Positions 25,383 through 32,784 of a DNA stretch of 51,899 bases are shown here, piece by piece (within the stretch, counting starts at the first letter, position 1; each line of letters begins with the position of its first letter). Made by a program: the position numbers and the translations under genes. Source of the DNA: UBA12014 sp029248335 (GTDB lineage: Bacteria; Planctomycetota; Phycisphaerae; Phycisphaerales; SM1A02); assembly GCA_029248335.1 (NCBI GenBank), contig JAQWJM010000041.1:1-51899 (forward strand). The letters are read 5' to 3'. The notes under the pieces were generated by a model that saw only the letters and a list, made by a program, of their open reading frames with translations, did not search any database and was not told the DNA's origin.

Positions 25383-26627
25383 ATGACGGAAGCGCCGAAA
25401 GAACCTCGGAAGAGCACTCGGGATCGAATCGCCGAGGCCGTGATTCGATTGGTCAGCCGGAGTGGAACCGCGGGCGCCAGCGTCCGCAGGATCACCCGCG
25501 CCGCGGGCTGCAACGAATCCGTGCTCTACGATCACTTCAAGAACAAGGCGGCGATGCAGAGAACCGTCTTCGACGAGCTCATCGATCGACGCAACACGAT
25601 GTACGCATCGGTCGTCGAGCGAAACACGGGCGGTTCCGCCCGTGATCTGATCAGGGACTGGACCCGCACCACGCTGGAGTCCTTCGATGAGGATCCGGAC
25701 GCCTTCGCGTTCGTCGGGCTGACGTCGCCGTCCGTGATCGCCGACGATCCGGAACACGTGCGCGAAGTCTTCGATCAGATGCGATCGCACCTCGCCGGGT
25801 TCGAGACGAGGCCGGACGAGCAGATCGACGCGTCGCCCGTCGCCTTCGCCATCGCCTACAAGATCCTGCTCGGCGCGGCGATCGAGATCCATGCCGGAAC
25901 CAAGGAAGGCCCGTCCGCACCGCTCGCGGAGGAACTCGCGGGCATTCTGATCGCCCTCCTGGTCCGGCCGACCGGAGCGCCACCTCTGGTGACCGAACCC
26001 GAGCCCCCCATCGGGGCCGGCCCTCGGCAAGGAATCCATTGCCCCGAGTTCATGCGGGAGGACTCGACTCGCGCCCGACTGATGGCCGCCACCACTCGAA
26101 TCGTCGCGAAGAACGGGGTCGAAGCCGCGACGGTGCGAGCGATCTCCAGTCTTGCGAAGTGCCACGACACCGACCTGTACAGCAAGTTCAGGAACAAACA
26201 GTCACTGCTCCACACCGTGCACGGCGAGATACTCGAGCACTGGTACGAGATGCGCAGCGACTTCGGGAACGCCGGTGATCCGGACGCCCGGGTCGTCATC
26301 GAAAACTGGGCGAAGGGCGCACTCCTCGCCTTCGACCACGAACCCGAGACCTACGCCTACGTCCTCCTGACCTATCCGCCGGTCACGGAGGGCCTGCTCG
26401 ACAGCCATGCATTCAACATCGCGAACGGCATCCGGGTGTTCTCGGATCTCACGCCGCCGCCCGGACATCGGATCGACCTGTCGCCCCAGAACTACCTCGC
26501 GTTCCGTTCCGCGATGATCGCGATCCCCCGGGCGATCAACGCCGGGCTCGTCGCCGGCCCGGCCGTTCGACACACCGAGACGCTGCAGCGAGTGGCCTGC
26601 CGGATCCTGCTCCGACCCACCGACTGA
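25383..26627 (+). CDS. Fused double TetR-family regulator
   Basis: A 414-residue protein, twice the usual TetR length. Residues about 11-205 form one full TetR module (DRIAEAVIRLVSRSGTAGASVRRITRAAGCNESVLYDHF, ending FAIAYKILLGAAIEIHAG). After a proline-rich linker (about 205-225), residues about 226-414 form a second (ARLMAATTRIVAKNGVEAATVRAISSLAKCHDTDLYSKF, ending FRSAMIAIPRAINAGLVAGPAVRHTETLQRVACRIL). Each half has an HTH and a ligand domain like the preceding gene, so the three modules look like tandem duplicates. GGAGG supports the ATG at 25383; a TTG three bases before is possible. A single chain would be a covalent pseudo-dimer. Confidence 0.85.
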   Translation: MTEAPKEPRKSTRDRIAEAVIRLVSRSGTAGASVRRITRAAGCNESVLYDHFKNKAAMQRTVFDELIDRRNTMYASVVERNTGGSARDLIRDWTRTTLESFDEDPDAFAFVGLTSPSVIADDPEHVREVFDQMRSHLAGFETRPDEQIDASPVAFAIAYKILLGAAIEIHAGTKEGPSAPLAEELAGILIALLVRPTGAPPLVTEPEPPIGAGPRQGIHCPEFMREDSTRARLMAATTRIVAKNGVEAATVRAISSLAKCHDTDLYSKFRNKQSLLHTVHGEILEHWYEMRSDFGNAGDPDARVVIENWAKGALLAFDHEPETYAYVLLTYPPVTEGLLDSHAFNIANGIRVFSDLTPPPGHRIDLSPQNYLAFRSAMIAIPRAINAGLVAGPAVRHTETLQRVACRILLRPTD

Positions 26628-26648
26628 ACGAGGGCTCGGACCAGTCTT

Positions 26649-28010
26649 TCAAAGTCTCGCGAGGCCCGTGGAATCTCCGAATCGCTCGAGCGGGGCGCCG
26701 GCGGCCGACGCCATCGAACGGAACAGATTGCACAACGGGGTCCTCGTCCCGTGGTCGACGAGCCGTCCCGGCTCGGCACCGCCACCTCGGCCCGCGACCA
26801 CGATCGGCAGATCATGGTGATTGTGCCGGTTCCCGTCGGAGATCGCGCCACCGTAGAGCAGCAGCGTGTCGTCGAGCAACGAACCGCCCGCCTCGTCCTC
26901 GATGTTCGCGAAGCGATCGACCAGCGACGCGAACTGCTCGTTCTGCCACCGATTGATCCGCCGGATCGAATCGACCTTCGCCTCGTCGCCCGCGTGATGC
27001 GACAGATGGTGATGTCCCTGCCGGACGTCGACCATCGGAAACGTCCGATTGGATCCTTCGTTCGCCCACATGAAGGTGCAGGTCCGCGTCAGATCGAGCC
27101 GGAACGCCAGCGCCATGAGATCGCCCATGAGGGTGATGTGCTCCGCGTAGTCACCGGGCGTGCCGGCGGGGAGGCGGTCGAGCCCCCAGTCCGACGCGTC
27201 CTGTTCCGATCGCTCGACCTGTTCGATCCGGCGTTCGAGTTCACGGGCACCGTCGAGATATTCCTCGAGCTTCTCGCGATCGCGACCACCGAGCACGCCG
27301 GCGAGGCGGCGTGCATCCCCACGAACGACGTCGAGGATGCTGCGACGTCGGGCGAGTCGACGCCGACGCGCCGCCTCCGACTCGTGGGCCGGGCCCGCCA
27401 TGAACAGTCGTTCGAAGACCGCACGCGGACTGGTCTCCTTCGCCACCGGCGTCCGGGGGGATCGCCAGGCGATGTTCGCGCTGTAGGCGCACGAATAGCC
27501 CGAATCACAGTTGCCCGCGGTGAGCGTGGGCTCGCAACCGAGCTCGAGGCTGTCGAACCTCGAGCGGCCTCGATGACGACTCGCGATCGCCTGGTCGATC
27601 GAGATCCCGTTGTGGATGTCGCTTCCCGCGGTCTTTCGCGGATGCGTGCCGGTGAGAAAGCACGCTGCGCTGCGCGCGTGGTCGCCGGGGCCGTCACCCA
27701 GCGCCCGAGCGTTCCCATGCGCGAGCCCGGTGTGCAGGGTGACGTGCGATCGAACACGATCGAGCGGCGTGAGGAGCGGCGGAAGCGATCCGGGGAATTC
27801 ATGGACGCCCGGCCCCGCCGACTTCGGCAGCCACTCGGGCGCGTGCACGCCGTTCGGAACGAAGAGGAAGGCGACCCGGGTGGATCGCGGCGAGCTCGCG
27901 GCTCGCGCGGCCGATCCGATCGTTCCCGGCGACATCGCCTCCAGCCAGGGAAGCGCCACGGCGGTTCCCAGACCTCGAAGCACGGTTCGTCGGGAAAGGG
28001 GTCGGGTCAC
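26649..28010 (-). CDS. DUF1552 family protein with Tat-like signal
   Basis: A 453-residue protein typical of Planctomycetes. The N-terminus contains a twin-arginine-type signal (SRRTVLRGLGTAVALPWLEAM). DUF1552 blocks are RVAFLFVPNGVHAPEW, ARSAACFLTGTHP, GSNRTFPMVDV, GHHHLSHHAGDE and LLLYGGAISDGNRHNHHDLPIVVAGRGGG. The GTG at 28010 is preceded by GGAGGAG at 5 bases. It follows the DUF1592 gene (gap 34 bases), the usual pair in these genomes. The function of this pair is not established; it is presumed extracytoplasmic and linked to the cytochrome-containing partner. Confidence 0.88.
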   Translation of the reverse strand: MTRPLSRRTVLRGLGTAVALPWLEAMSPGTIGSAARAASSPRSTRVAFLFVPNGVHAPEWLPKSAGPGVHEFPGSLPPLLTPLDRVRSHVTLHTGLAHGNARALGDGPGDHARSAACFLTGTHPRKTAGSDIHNGISIDQAIASRHRGRSRFDSLELGCEPTLTAGNCDSGYSCAYSANIAWRSPRTPVAKETSPRAVFERLFMAGPAHESEAARRRRLARRRSILDVVRGDARRLAGVLGGRDREKLEEYLDGARELERRIEQVERSEQDASDWGLDRLPAGTPGDYAEHITLMGDLMALAFRLDLTRTCTFMWANEGSNRTFPMVDVRQGHHHLSHHAGDEAKVDSIRRINRWQNEQFASLVDRFANIEDEAGGSLLDDTLLLYGGAISDGNRHNHHDLPIVVAGRGGGAEPGRLVDHGTRTPLCNLFRSMASAAGAPLERFGDSTGLARL

Positions 28011-28044
28011 GGAACTCCTCCAGGTCGAGACACGCGGACTGGCA

Positions 28045-30555
28045 TCACTCGAAGGTATCGGCGGAATCGCGAGGCGGCAACGAGAACCCGGTGGATCGGG
28101 CCCGATCGAGCGCCGGCATGCGTCTGAACGCATCGCTGAGAACGATGAACTCGACCGCCGTCCGCACCGTCGGCCTCGCCTCCATCACGCTCACGAGGCG
28201 GTCGAGCATCGGTTCGTCACGCCATTCCAGCCCCCGCCCGAGGGCGTACACCAACAGGTGTTTTCCGAACGACCGCAGCAAGGCGGGGTCGTCGACGATG
28301 ACGTCCCGCAGATCGGAGGGCCCGTCGATTCTTCGGCCGTCCGGAAGCATCGCCGCCGCATCGACCGCATGCCCCTCGGCCGAGGTTCGCCATCGACCCA
28401 CCGCGTCGAGCGGCTCGAGCGCGAAGCCGATGGCGTCCATGCGGACATGACACGAGGCGCAGTCGGGATCCTGGCGATGGATCTCGAGCATGCGACGCAG
28501 CGATTCCCCACCCGTTCGATCGGCGTCCGGGTCGGGAAGCTGCGGCGCTCCGGGCGGTGCCGGTGGCGGTGGACAGTCGAGCAGCGATTCCATCACCCAC
28601 TTGCCACGTTTGACCGGGGAGGTCCGCGTCGGATTGCTCGTGGCGAGCAGGATGCTCGCATGCCGCAACACGCCGAGGTCCGCCTGGGGGAACGTCGCCG
28701 CGTCGAGGTCGACCCGGGCGAATCCCGCGTCATCCAGCCCGAGCGTCGCCGGATCGAGTCCGTAGTGACGAGCGAGCCTCGGCGTCCACCAGCTCGACGA
28801 CTGCCGGAAGAGATCGGTGACCGGCCGATCCCGTTCCACCAGTTCCTCGAACACCCGAACCGTCTCTTCACGCATTTCCGCCAGAAGCCGGGCCGTGATC
28901 TCCCCGTACCGCTCCGGATCCGGTTCGAGTCGCTCGACGTCGTCGATGTGCAGCCACTGGGTCGCGAATCGTTCACCGAGCGAACGGGCTCCGCCCTGTC
29001 GCAGGAGCCGTTCCACTTCGCGGAGGATCCCCCGATCCGTGTCGAGGCGGCCCGAGCGGGCCGAGGCGATGAGCGTCTCGTCGGGAATGCCGCCGGCGAG
29101 GAACGCCGCGAGCCGCCCCGCCACCGCGTATCCGTCGAGCGGAACCGATCGATCCGCATCGGGCTCGACGCCATCGCGCGGGGATTCGATGCGGTAGAGG
29201 AACTCGGGACTCGCGATCGCATAGACGACGAGCGTCTGCATCAACGCGAGACGCGTCGGCGCACCGCCCTCCGGACTCGCCGGCGGCGTCGCCGCGATCA
29301 CGCGATCCGCGATCCGACGGGCCTCGTCGGCGTCGATTCGCCGGCCCCAGCTGCGCTCGAGAAGCCACCGCGACGCCCGCGCGATCCCCGTCCGACGATC
29401 GCCGTCCCGCAGTCGCGCCGCAAGCGATCGCTGAAGGTCGCCCGGCTGAGGCGGATCGAGCGGACCGACCAGTCGGATCTCGGCCACGAACGCGTTGCGG
29501 TCCTCGCCGGGATCGTCCGCGGTCCGCGCTCGATAGAAGTCGTTCAGGAACGCCGCGGAGAGTTCGACGGCGGCCTCGTCATGTTCGAATTCGAATCCTT
29601 CGACCACCGGACGAGCCATCGTCGCCGGCACGGCGGTCCGGGTCATCGACTCCCCCGCCCGACGGAGGTCGAATCGAACCGGCTCGTCGCCCGCCTGCTG
29701 GCCGCCCAGCAGGAACTCGGCTCGGTAGCGGCCGGGACGAGGAACATCGAACGTGGCCCGAACGCGGCCGCGGGTGGAAAGCACCTGGCCATCCCCGCGG
29801 CTTCGGCCGCCGGAGAGGCGGGCCCCCTTCGCGATCCGGACCTCCGGCGCCGCCGTCTCGGGATCGAAGATCACCTTGCGTGCGACCGCCTCCGCGAGGT
29901 CCACCAGTTTCTCGAAGAGGAGCGGACTGGTCGCGAGGACCTCCCCCAGATGGTCGAAACCGTGTCCGACGTCGTCCGCCGGCAGTCCGGAGACGTCCAC
30001 CCGCTCGCCGAAGACCGCCTCGATCGCATTCCCGAGCTCGTGTCGATTCAGTCGGCGAAGCACCACGTCCGGCACGCCGGCGCCGACCGCACGTTCGCCG
30101 AGGAGCCCGCCGAGCACCCGGATCCCCTGCCGGTATTCCTCGTCGTTCGGTCGATCCGATGGTGCCGGTTCGTCGCCGTCGTGAAGACGTGGCGGCGGCA
30201 TGTCACGGGCCCGGAGTCGATCACGAACCGCCAGCAGCAGCGATGGATCGACGTCGTCCAACGTCGTCGCGTCGGCGAGCCGGCGGAGATCGACGCCGCC
30301 TTCCGCCGTGGCGCCGCGATGACAGTCGACGCAGTGGATGTCGATCGTCTCGGCGAAGATCGCCTCGGCGTCCGGATCACCGGATGATCCACCGCCTCGG
30401 CCGGATCCCACCGCGACTTCGACCGAGTGCGCCGCCTGGAGCCGGGCCGAGAACGTCGATGCGATCGGCGGGATCGCGACGCAGCATCCGAGGATCGCCA
30501 CGACGAGCGATCGAGGACCGGTCGGACCGGAACGCCGTCCCCGCATCACGCTCAC
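28045..30555 (-). CDS. DUF1592-type planctomycete cytochrome-like protein
   Basis: An 836-residue secreted protein. Domains run in the usual order: an N-terminal PSCyt1-like heme motif (HCVDCH), DUF1587 (RLNRHELGNAI), DUF1595, DUF1592 (VAGRLAAFLAGGIPDETL to TQWLHIDDVERLEP), DUF1588 (FPQADLGVLRHASILLATSNPTRTSPVKRGKWV), a second CxxCH (CASCHVRMDAIGFALEPLDAVGRWR) and DUF1585 (MLPDGRRIDG to LLVYALGRGLEWRDE). A signal-anchor-like hydrophobic stretch lies near 17-36. The GTG at 30555 shares GTGA with the stop codon of the upstream lipoprotein gene. Presumed electron-transfer partner of the DUF1552 protein. Confidence 0.9.
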   Translation of the reverse strand: MSVMRGRRSGPTGPRSLVVAILGCCVAIPPIASTFSARLQAAHSVEVAVGSGRGGGSSGDPDAEAIFAETIDIHCVDCHRGATAEGGVDLRRLADATTLDDVDPSLLLAVRDRLRARDMPPPRLHDGDEPAPSDRPNDEEYRQGIRVLGGLLGERAVGAGVPDVVLRRLNRHELGNAIEAVFGERVDVSGLPADDVGHGFDHLGEVLATSPLLFEKLVDLAEAVARKVIFDPETAAPEVRIAKGARLSGGRSRGDGQVLSTRGRVRATFDVPRPGRYRAEFLLGGQQAGDEPVRFDLRRAGESMTRTAVPATMARPVVEGFEFEHDEAAVELSAAFLNDFYRARTADDPGEDRNAFVAEIRLVGPLDPPQPGDLQRSLAARLRDGDRRTGIARASRWLLERSWGRRIDADEARRIADRVIAATPPASPEGGAPTRLALMQTLVVYAIASPEFLYRIESPRDGVEPDADRSVPLDGYAVAGRLAAFLAGGIPDETLIASARSGRLDTDRGILREVERLLRQGGARSLGERFATQWLHIDDVERLEPDPERYGEITARLLAEMREETVRVFEELVERDRPVTDLFRQSSSWWTPRLARHYGLDPATLGLDDAGFARVDLDAATFPQADLGVLRHASILLATSNPTRTSPVKRGKWVMESLLDCPPPPAPPGAPQLPDPDADRTGGESLRRMLEIHRQDPDCASCHVRMDAIGFALEPLDAVGRWRTSAEGHAVDAAAMLPDGRRIDGPSDLRDVIVDDPALLRSFGKHLLVYALGRGLEWRDEPMLDRLVSVMEARPTVRTAVEFIVLSDAFRRMPALDRARSTGFSLPPRDSADTFE

Positions 30556-32012
30556 GCTTCGGATTCCCGGAAGACGAGATCGCGCAGGCCATCCGGCGCT
30601 GGGAGCGCCTCCGCATCATCGCCGTCCATCGCCTCGATGAACGGTCGCAGCGGCGCGGGCGAACCCTCGGCCTTCGCCGCCTCGACCGCCGCGGTCCACT
30701 CGGCACGTCGATCGTCGTCGAAGATCCGCTCCCAGAACGCGACCTCCGCGAGATCCTGTCCGACCAGTTCGACCGCGCCGAAGATCGCACGCTGCATCGA
30801 AGCGTCGGGAACCGCCCAGTTCGCGTGGAAGACCGGTGGCGTCATGCGTCGGCGCTGGGAGGGCGGATAGATCCGCGTGGTGAAGGAGACCGTCCCGAGA
30901 CTCTCGTCCCAGGTGCCGTTGGTGAGGAACGGCTCGACCTCGGTGCGGAGCACCACTTCACTCTCCAACGGACGTTCACCCCCGCCGATCGGAATGCCGA
31001 ACGGCCCGGGCAGGTCGATCGATCGGTCGCCCTTCCGCAGCCTCGCCTTGTCCGCCTCGGGAATCGCCGGCGACTCGATCATGAGCTCCACCGCATCCTT
31101 CGACGTGTTGACCCACCACAGGAACGCCAGCCCGGTCAGGATCAACTTCTGGTTGCCGGGTCCGATCTCGCCGGGGTCCGCCCCCGGGACGAATCGGGCC
31201 ACGCTCCGCTTGACGATGGGATCGGCCAGCTCCTTGCGGGTCCACGCACGCTCGCCGGCGGAGACCCAGCCGTCGATTCCGGAGAGCAGCGTCAACTGCC
31301 CCTCCCAGGGCTCGACCCATCCGCGTTCGACCGCGAATCCGACCAATGGCGCGAACACCTGGACCTGGAACCACTCGTCGTCGGTGCGCGGCCCTCTTTC
31401 CTGCGGCGGGCGGAAACGGGTGTCGATGCGCTGGCCCTGCTGGACGTACCCACCGGCGTTGAATCGCAGGAAGGCGCTCATCGCGTCGGGCAGCATCTCC
31501 TCCTCGGCGAACCGCCGCCATTCGACCCGTGCGTCCTCCTCCTCGATCCTCGACTCGAAGAAGCTGATCGCGAATCGGATCCACAGTTCGCCGGCGTTCA
31601 TTCGATCTCGAAAAGCGGTCCAGTCGTCGCGGGCGGCCCCGAACTGCTCGACGTAGTAGTACGCCGTGCCGAAGTTTCCGGGCAGGCTCGACCAGCCGTT
31701 CCGATTGCCGATCTCGCTCGGCAGATCGCGTTCGGCGAAGACGCCTTCGAATCGGACGCCGTCCCTGCCGCCCGCGCGATCGGTCGGGGCCGTCTCATAC
31801 GCTTCGGAGAGCCGCCCGATCTCGTCTCGATTCGAGCGATTGGTCTCGAAGATCCGCTCCGGCCCGGCCTCACCCGCCACCATCTCCACCTTCACCTGCT
31901 TGTTGGTGCATCCGAGGAGAAGGACTCCCGCAACCACCGACGTCACGCCGAGGCGTACGAGGTGGAAGCCCGGCGTGCGCGGAGACGAAACGGCTTTGGA
32001 ACGATGCGTCAT
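30552..32012 (-). CDS. Lipoprotein of unknown function, translationally coupled to the DUF1592 gene
   Basis: A 486-residue protein. MTHRSKAVSSPRTPGFHLVRLGVTSVVAGVLLLGC is a lipoprotein signal with lipobox LLGC and Cys35. The mature part is globular with blocks such as GNFGTAYYYVEQFGAARDDWTAF, FAPLVGFAVERGWVEPWEGQL, PGNQKLILTGLAFLWWVNTSKDAV and IYPPSQRRRMTPPVFHANWAVP. No family is recognised. Its stop codon overlaps the DUF1592 start (GTGA), so both are probably made together. I infer an envelope partner of the DUF1592/DUF1552 pair. Confidence 0.65.
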   Translation of the reverse strand: MTHRSKAVSSPRTPGFHLVRLGVTSVVAGVLLLGCTNKQVKVEMVAGEAGPERIFETNRSNRDEIGRLSEAYETAPTDRAGGRDGVRFEGVFAERDLPSEIGNRNGWSSLPGNFGTAYYYVEQFGAARDDWTAFRDRMNAGELWIRFAISFFESRIEEEDARVEWRRFAEEEMLPDAMSAFLRFNAGGYVQQGQRIDTRFRPPQERGPRTDDEWFQVQVFAPLVGFAVERGWVEPWEGQLTLLSGIDGWVSAGERAWTRKELADPIVKRSVARFVPGADPGEIGPGNQKLILTGLAFLWWVNTSKDAVELMIESPAIPEADKARLRKGDRSIDLPGPFGIPIGGGERPLESEVVLRTEVEPFLTNGTWDESLGTVSFTTRIYPPSQRRRMTPPVFHANWAVPDASMQRAIFGAVELVGQDLAEVAFWERIFDDDRRAEWTAAVEAAKAEGSPAPLRPFIEAMDGDDAEALPAPDGLRDLVFRESEA

Positions 32013-32097
32013 GCTTCGATTCTATCCATCCCGATCCCCCGTTCGACCGCGTCGAGGCCTTGAAACCCGCTGATCCGACCCGGGTCGCGGTGGCTCC

Positions 32098-32784
32098 TCA
32101 GCCGACGTCGACCGCCACGGGCCCTCGAAAGGCCCGGACGAGCCAGGATCGGGCCCCGCCGTCGTGACCGAGGGTCTCGTACCGGGTCTTCTCGATCGAG
32201 TCGATGCGGAGTCCCGCCGCTTCGATCGCGGACACGAGTTCGTCCCGCGCCAACCGCCTCGGACCACCGGGACGGGTCTCCTCGGTGCTGAACACGATGA
32301 AGATCGCCGTGCCTCCGGGGCGGAGGGCGTCATGGACGATCTGCAGGTAACCGGGTCGATCCACGTCGGAGAAGACGTGCATGACCCCCGCATCCAGCAC
32401 GCAACCATGCTCGGGTGATGGGCCGTCCGTCCGCAGATCGGCGACCTCGAATCGAACCCGATCATCGACGCCCGCCTTCCGGCCGGCGACGGCGGCACCT
32501 TCGACCGCCTCGGGAACCGCATCCACCGCGAGGATCTCGAGCGTCGGATGAGCCTCCGCGATCGCGATGGCGTTCTCACCGGTCCCGCAGCCCGCATCGA
32601 ACAGGGGCCCTTCGAGAAACCAACCACGTTCGATCGCGGTCAGCACCGCGGGCTGCGGTCGCCCCGTCACCCACAAGGCCTTCGAACGCCGGTAGACGTC
32701 GTGGAACACCTCGTGAGGAACACCTTCGGCTCCGGGCGGCGGCGGAATCCGCCCCGGATTCGAGGAACGCCGCTCGTCGGTCAT
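32098..32784 (-). CDS. Class I SAM-dependent methyltransferase, TPMT-like
   Basis: A 228-residue protein with a Rossmann methyltransferase fold: FDAGCGTGENAIAIAEAHP (motif I), ILAVDAVPEAVEGA (motif II), VRFEVADLRTDGP (motif III), CVLDAGVMHVFSDVDRPGYLQIVHDALRPGG (motif IV and V). The opening VFHDVYRRSKALWVTGRPQPAVL resembles thiopurine-methyltransferase-like proteins. Substrate unknown. The ATG shares ATGA with the stop of the dehydrogenase gene at 32781, so the two are coupled. There is no signal peptide. Confidence 0.8.
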   Translation of the reverse strand: MTDERRSSNPGRIPPPPGAEGVPHEVFHDVYRRSKALWVTGRPQPAVLTAIERGWFLEGPLFDAGCGTGENAIAIAEAHPTLEILAVDAVPEAVEGAAVAGRKAGVDDRVRFEVADLRTDGPSPEHGCVLDAGVMHVFSDVDRPGYLQIVHDALRPGGTAIFIVFSTEETRPGGPRRLARDELVSAIEAAGLRIDSIEKTRYETLGHDGGARSWLVRAFRGPVAVDVG

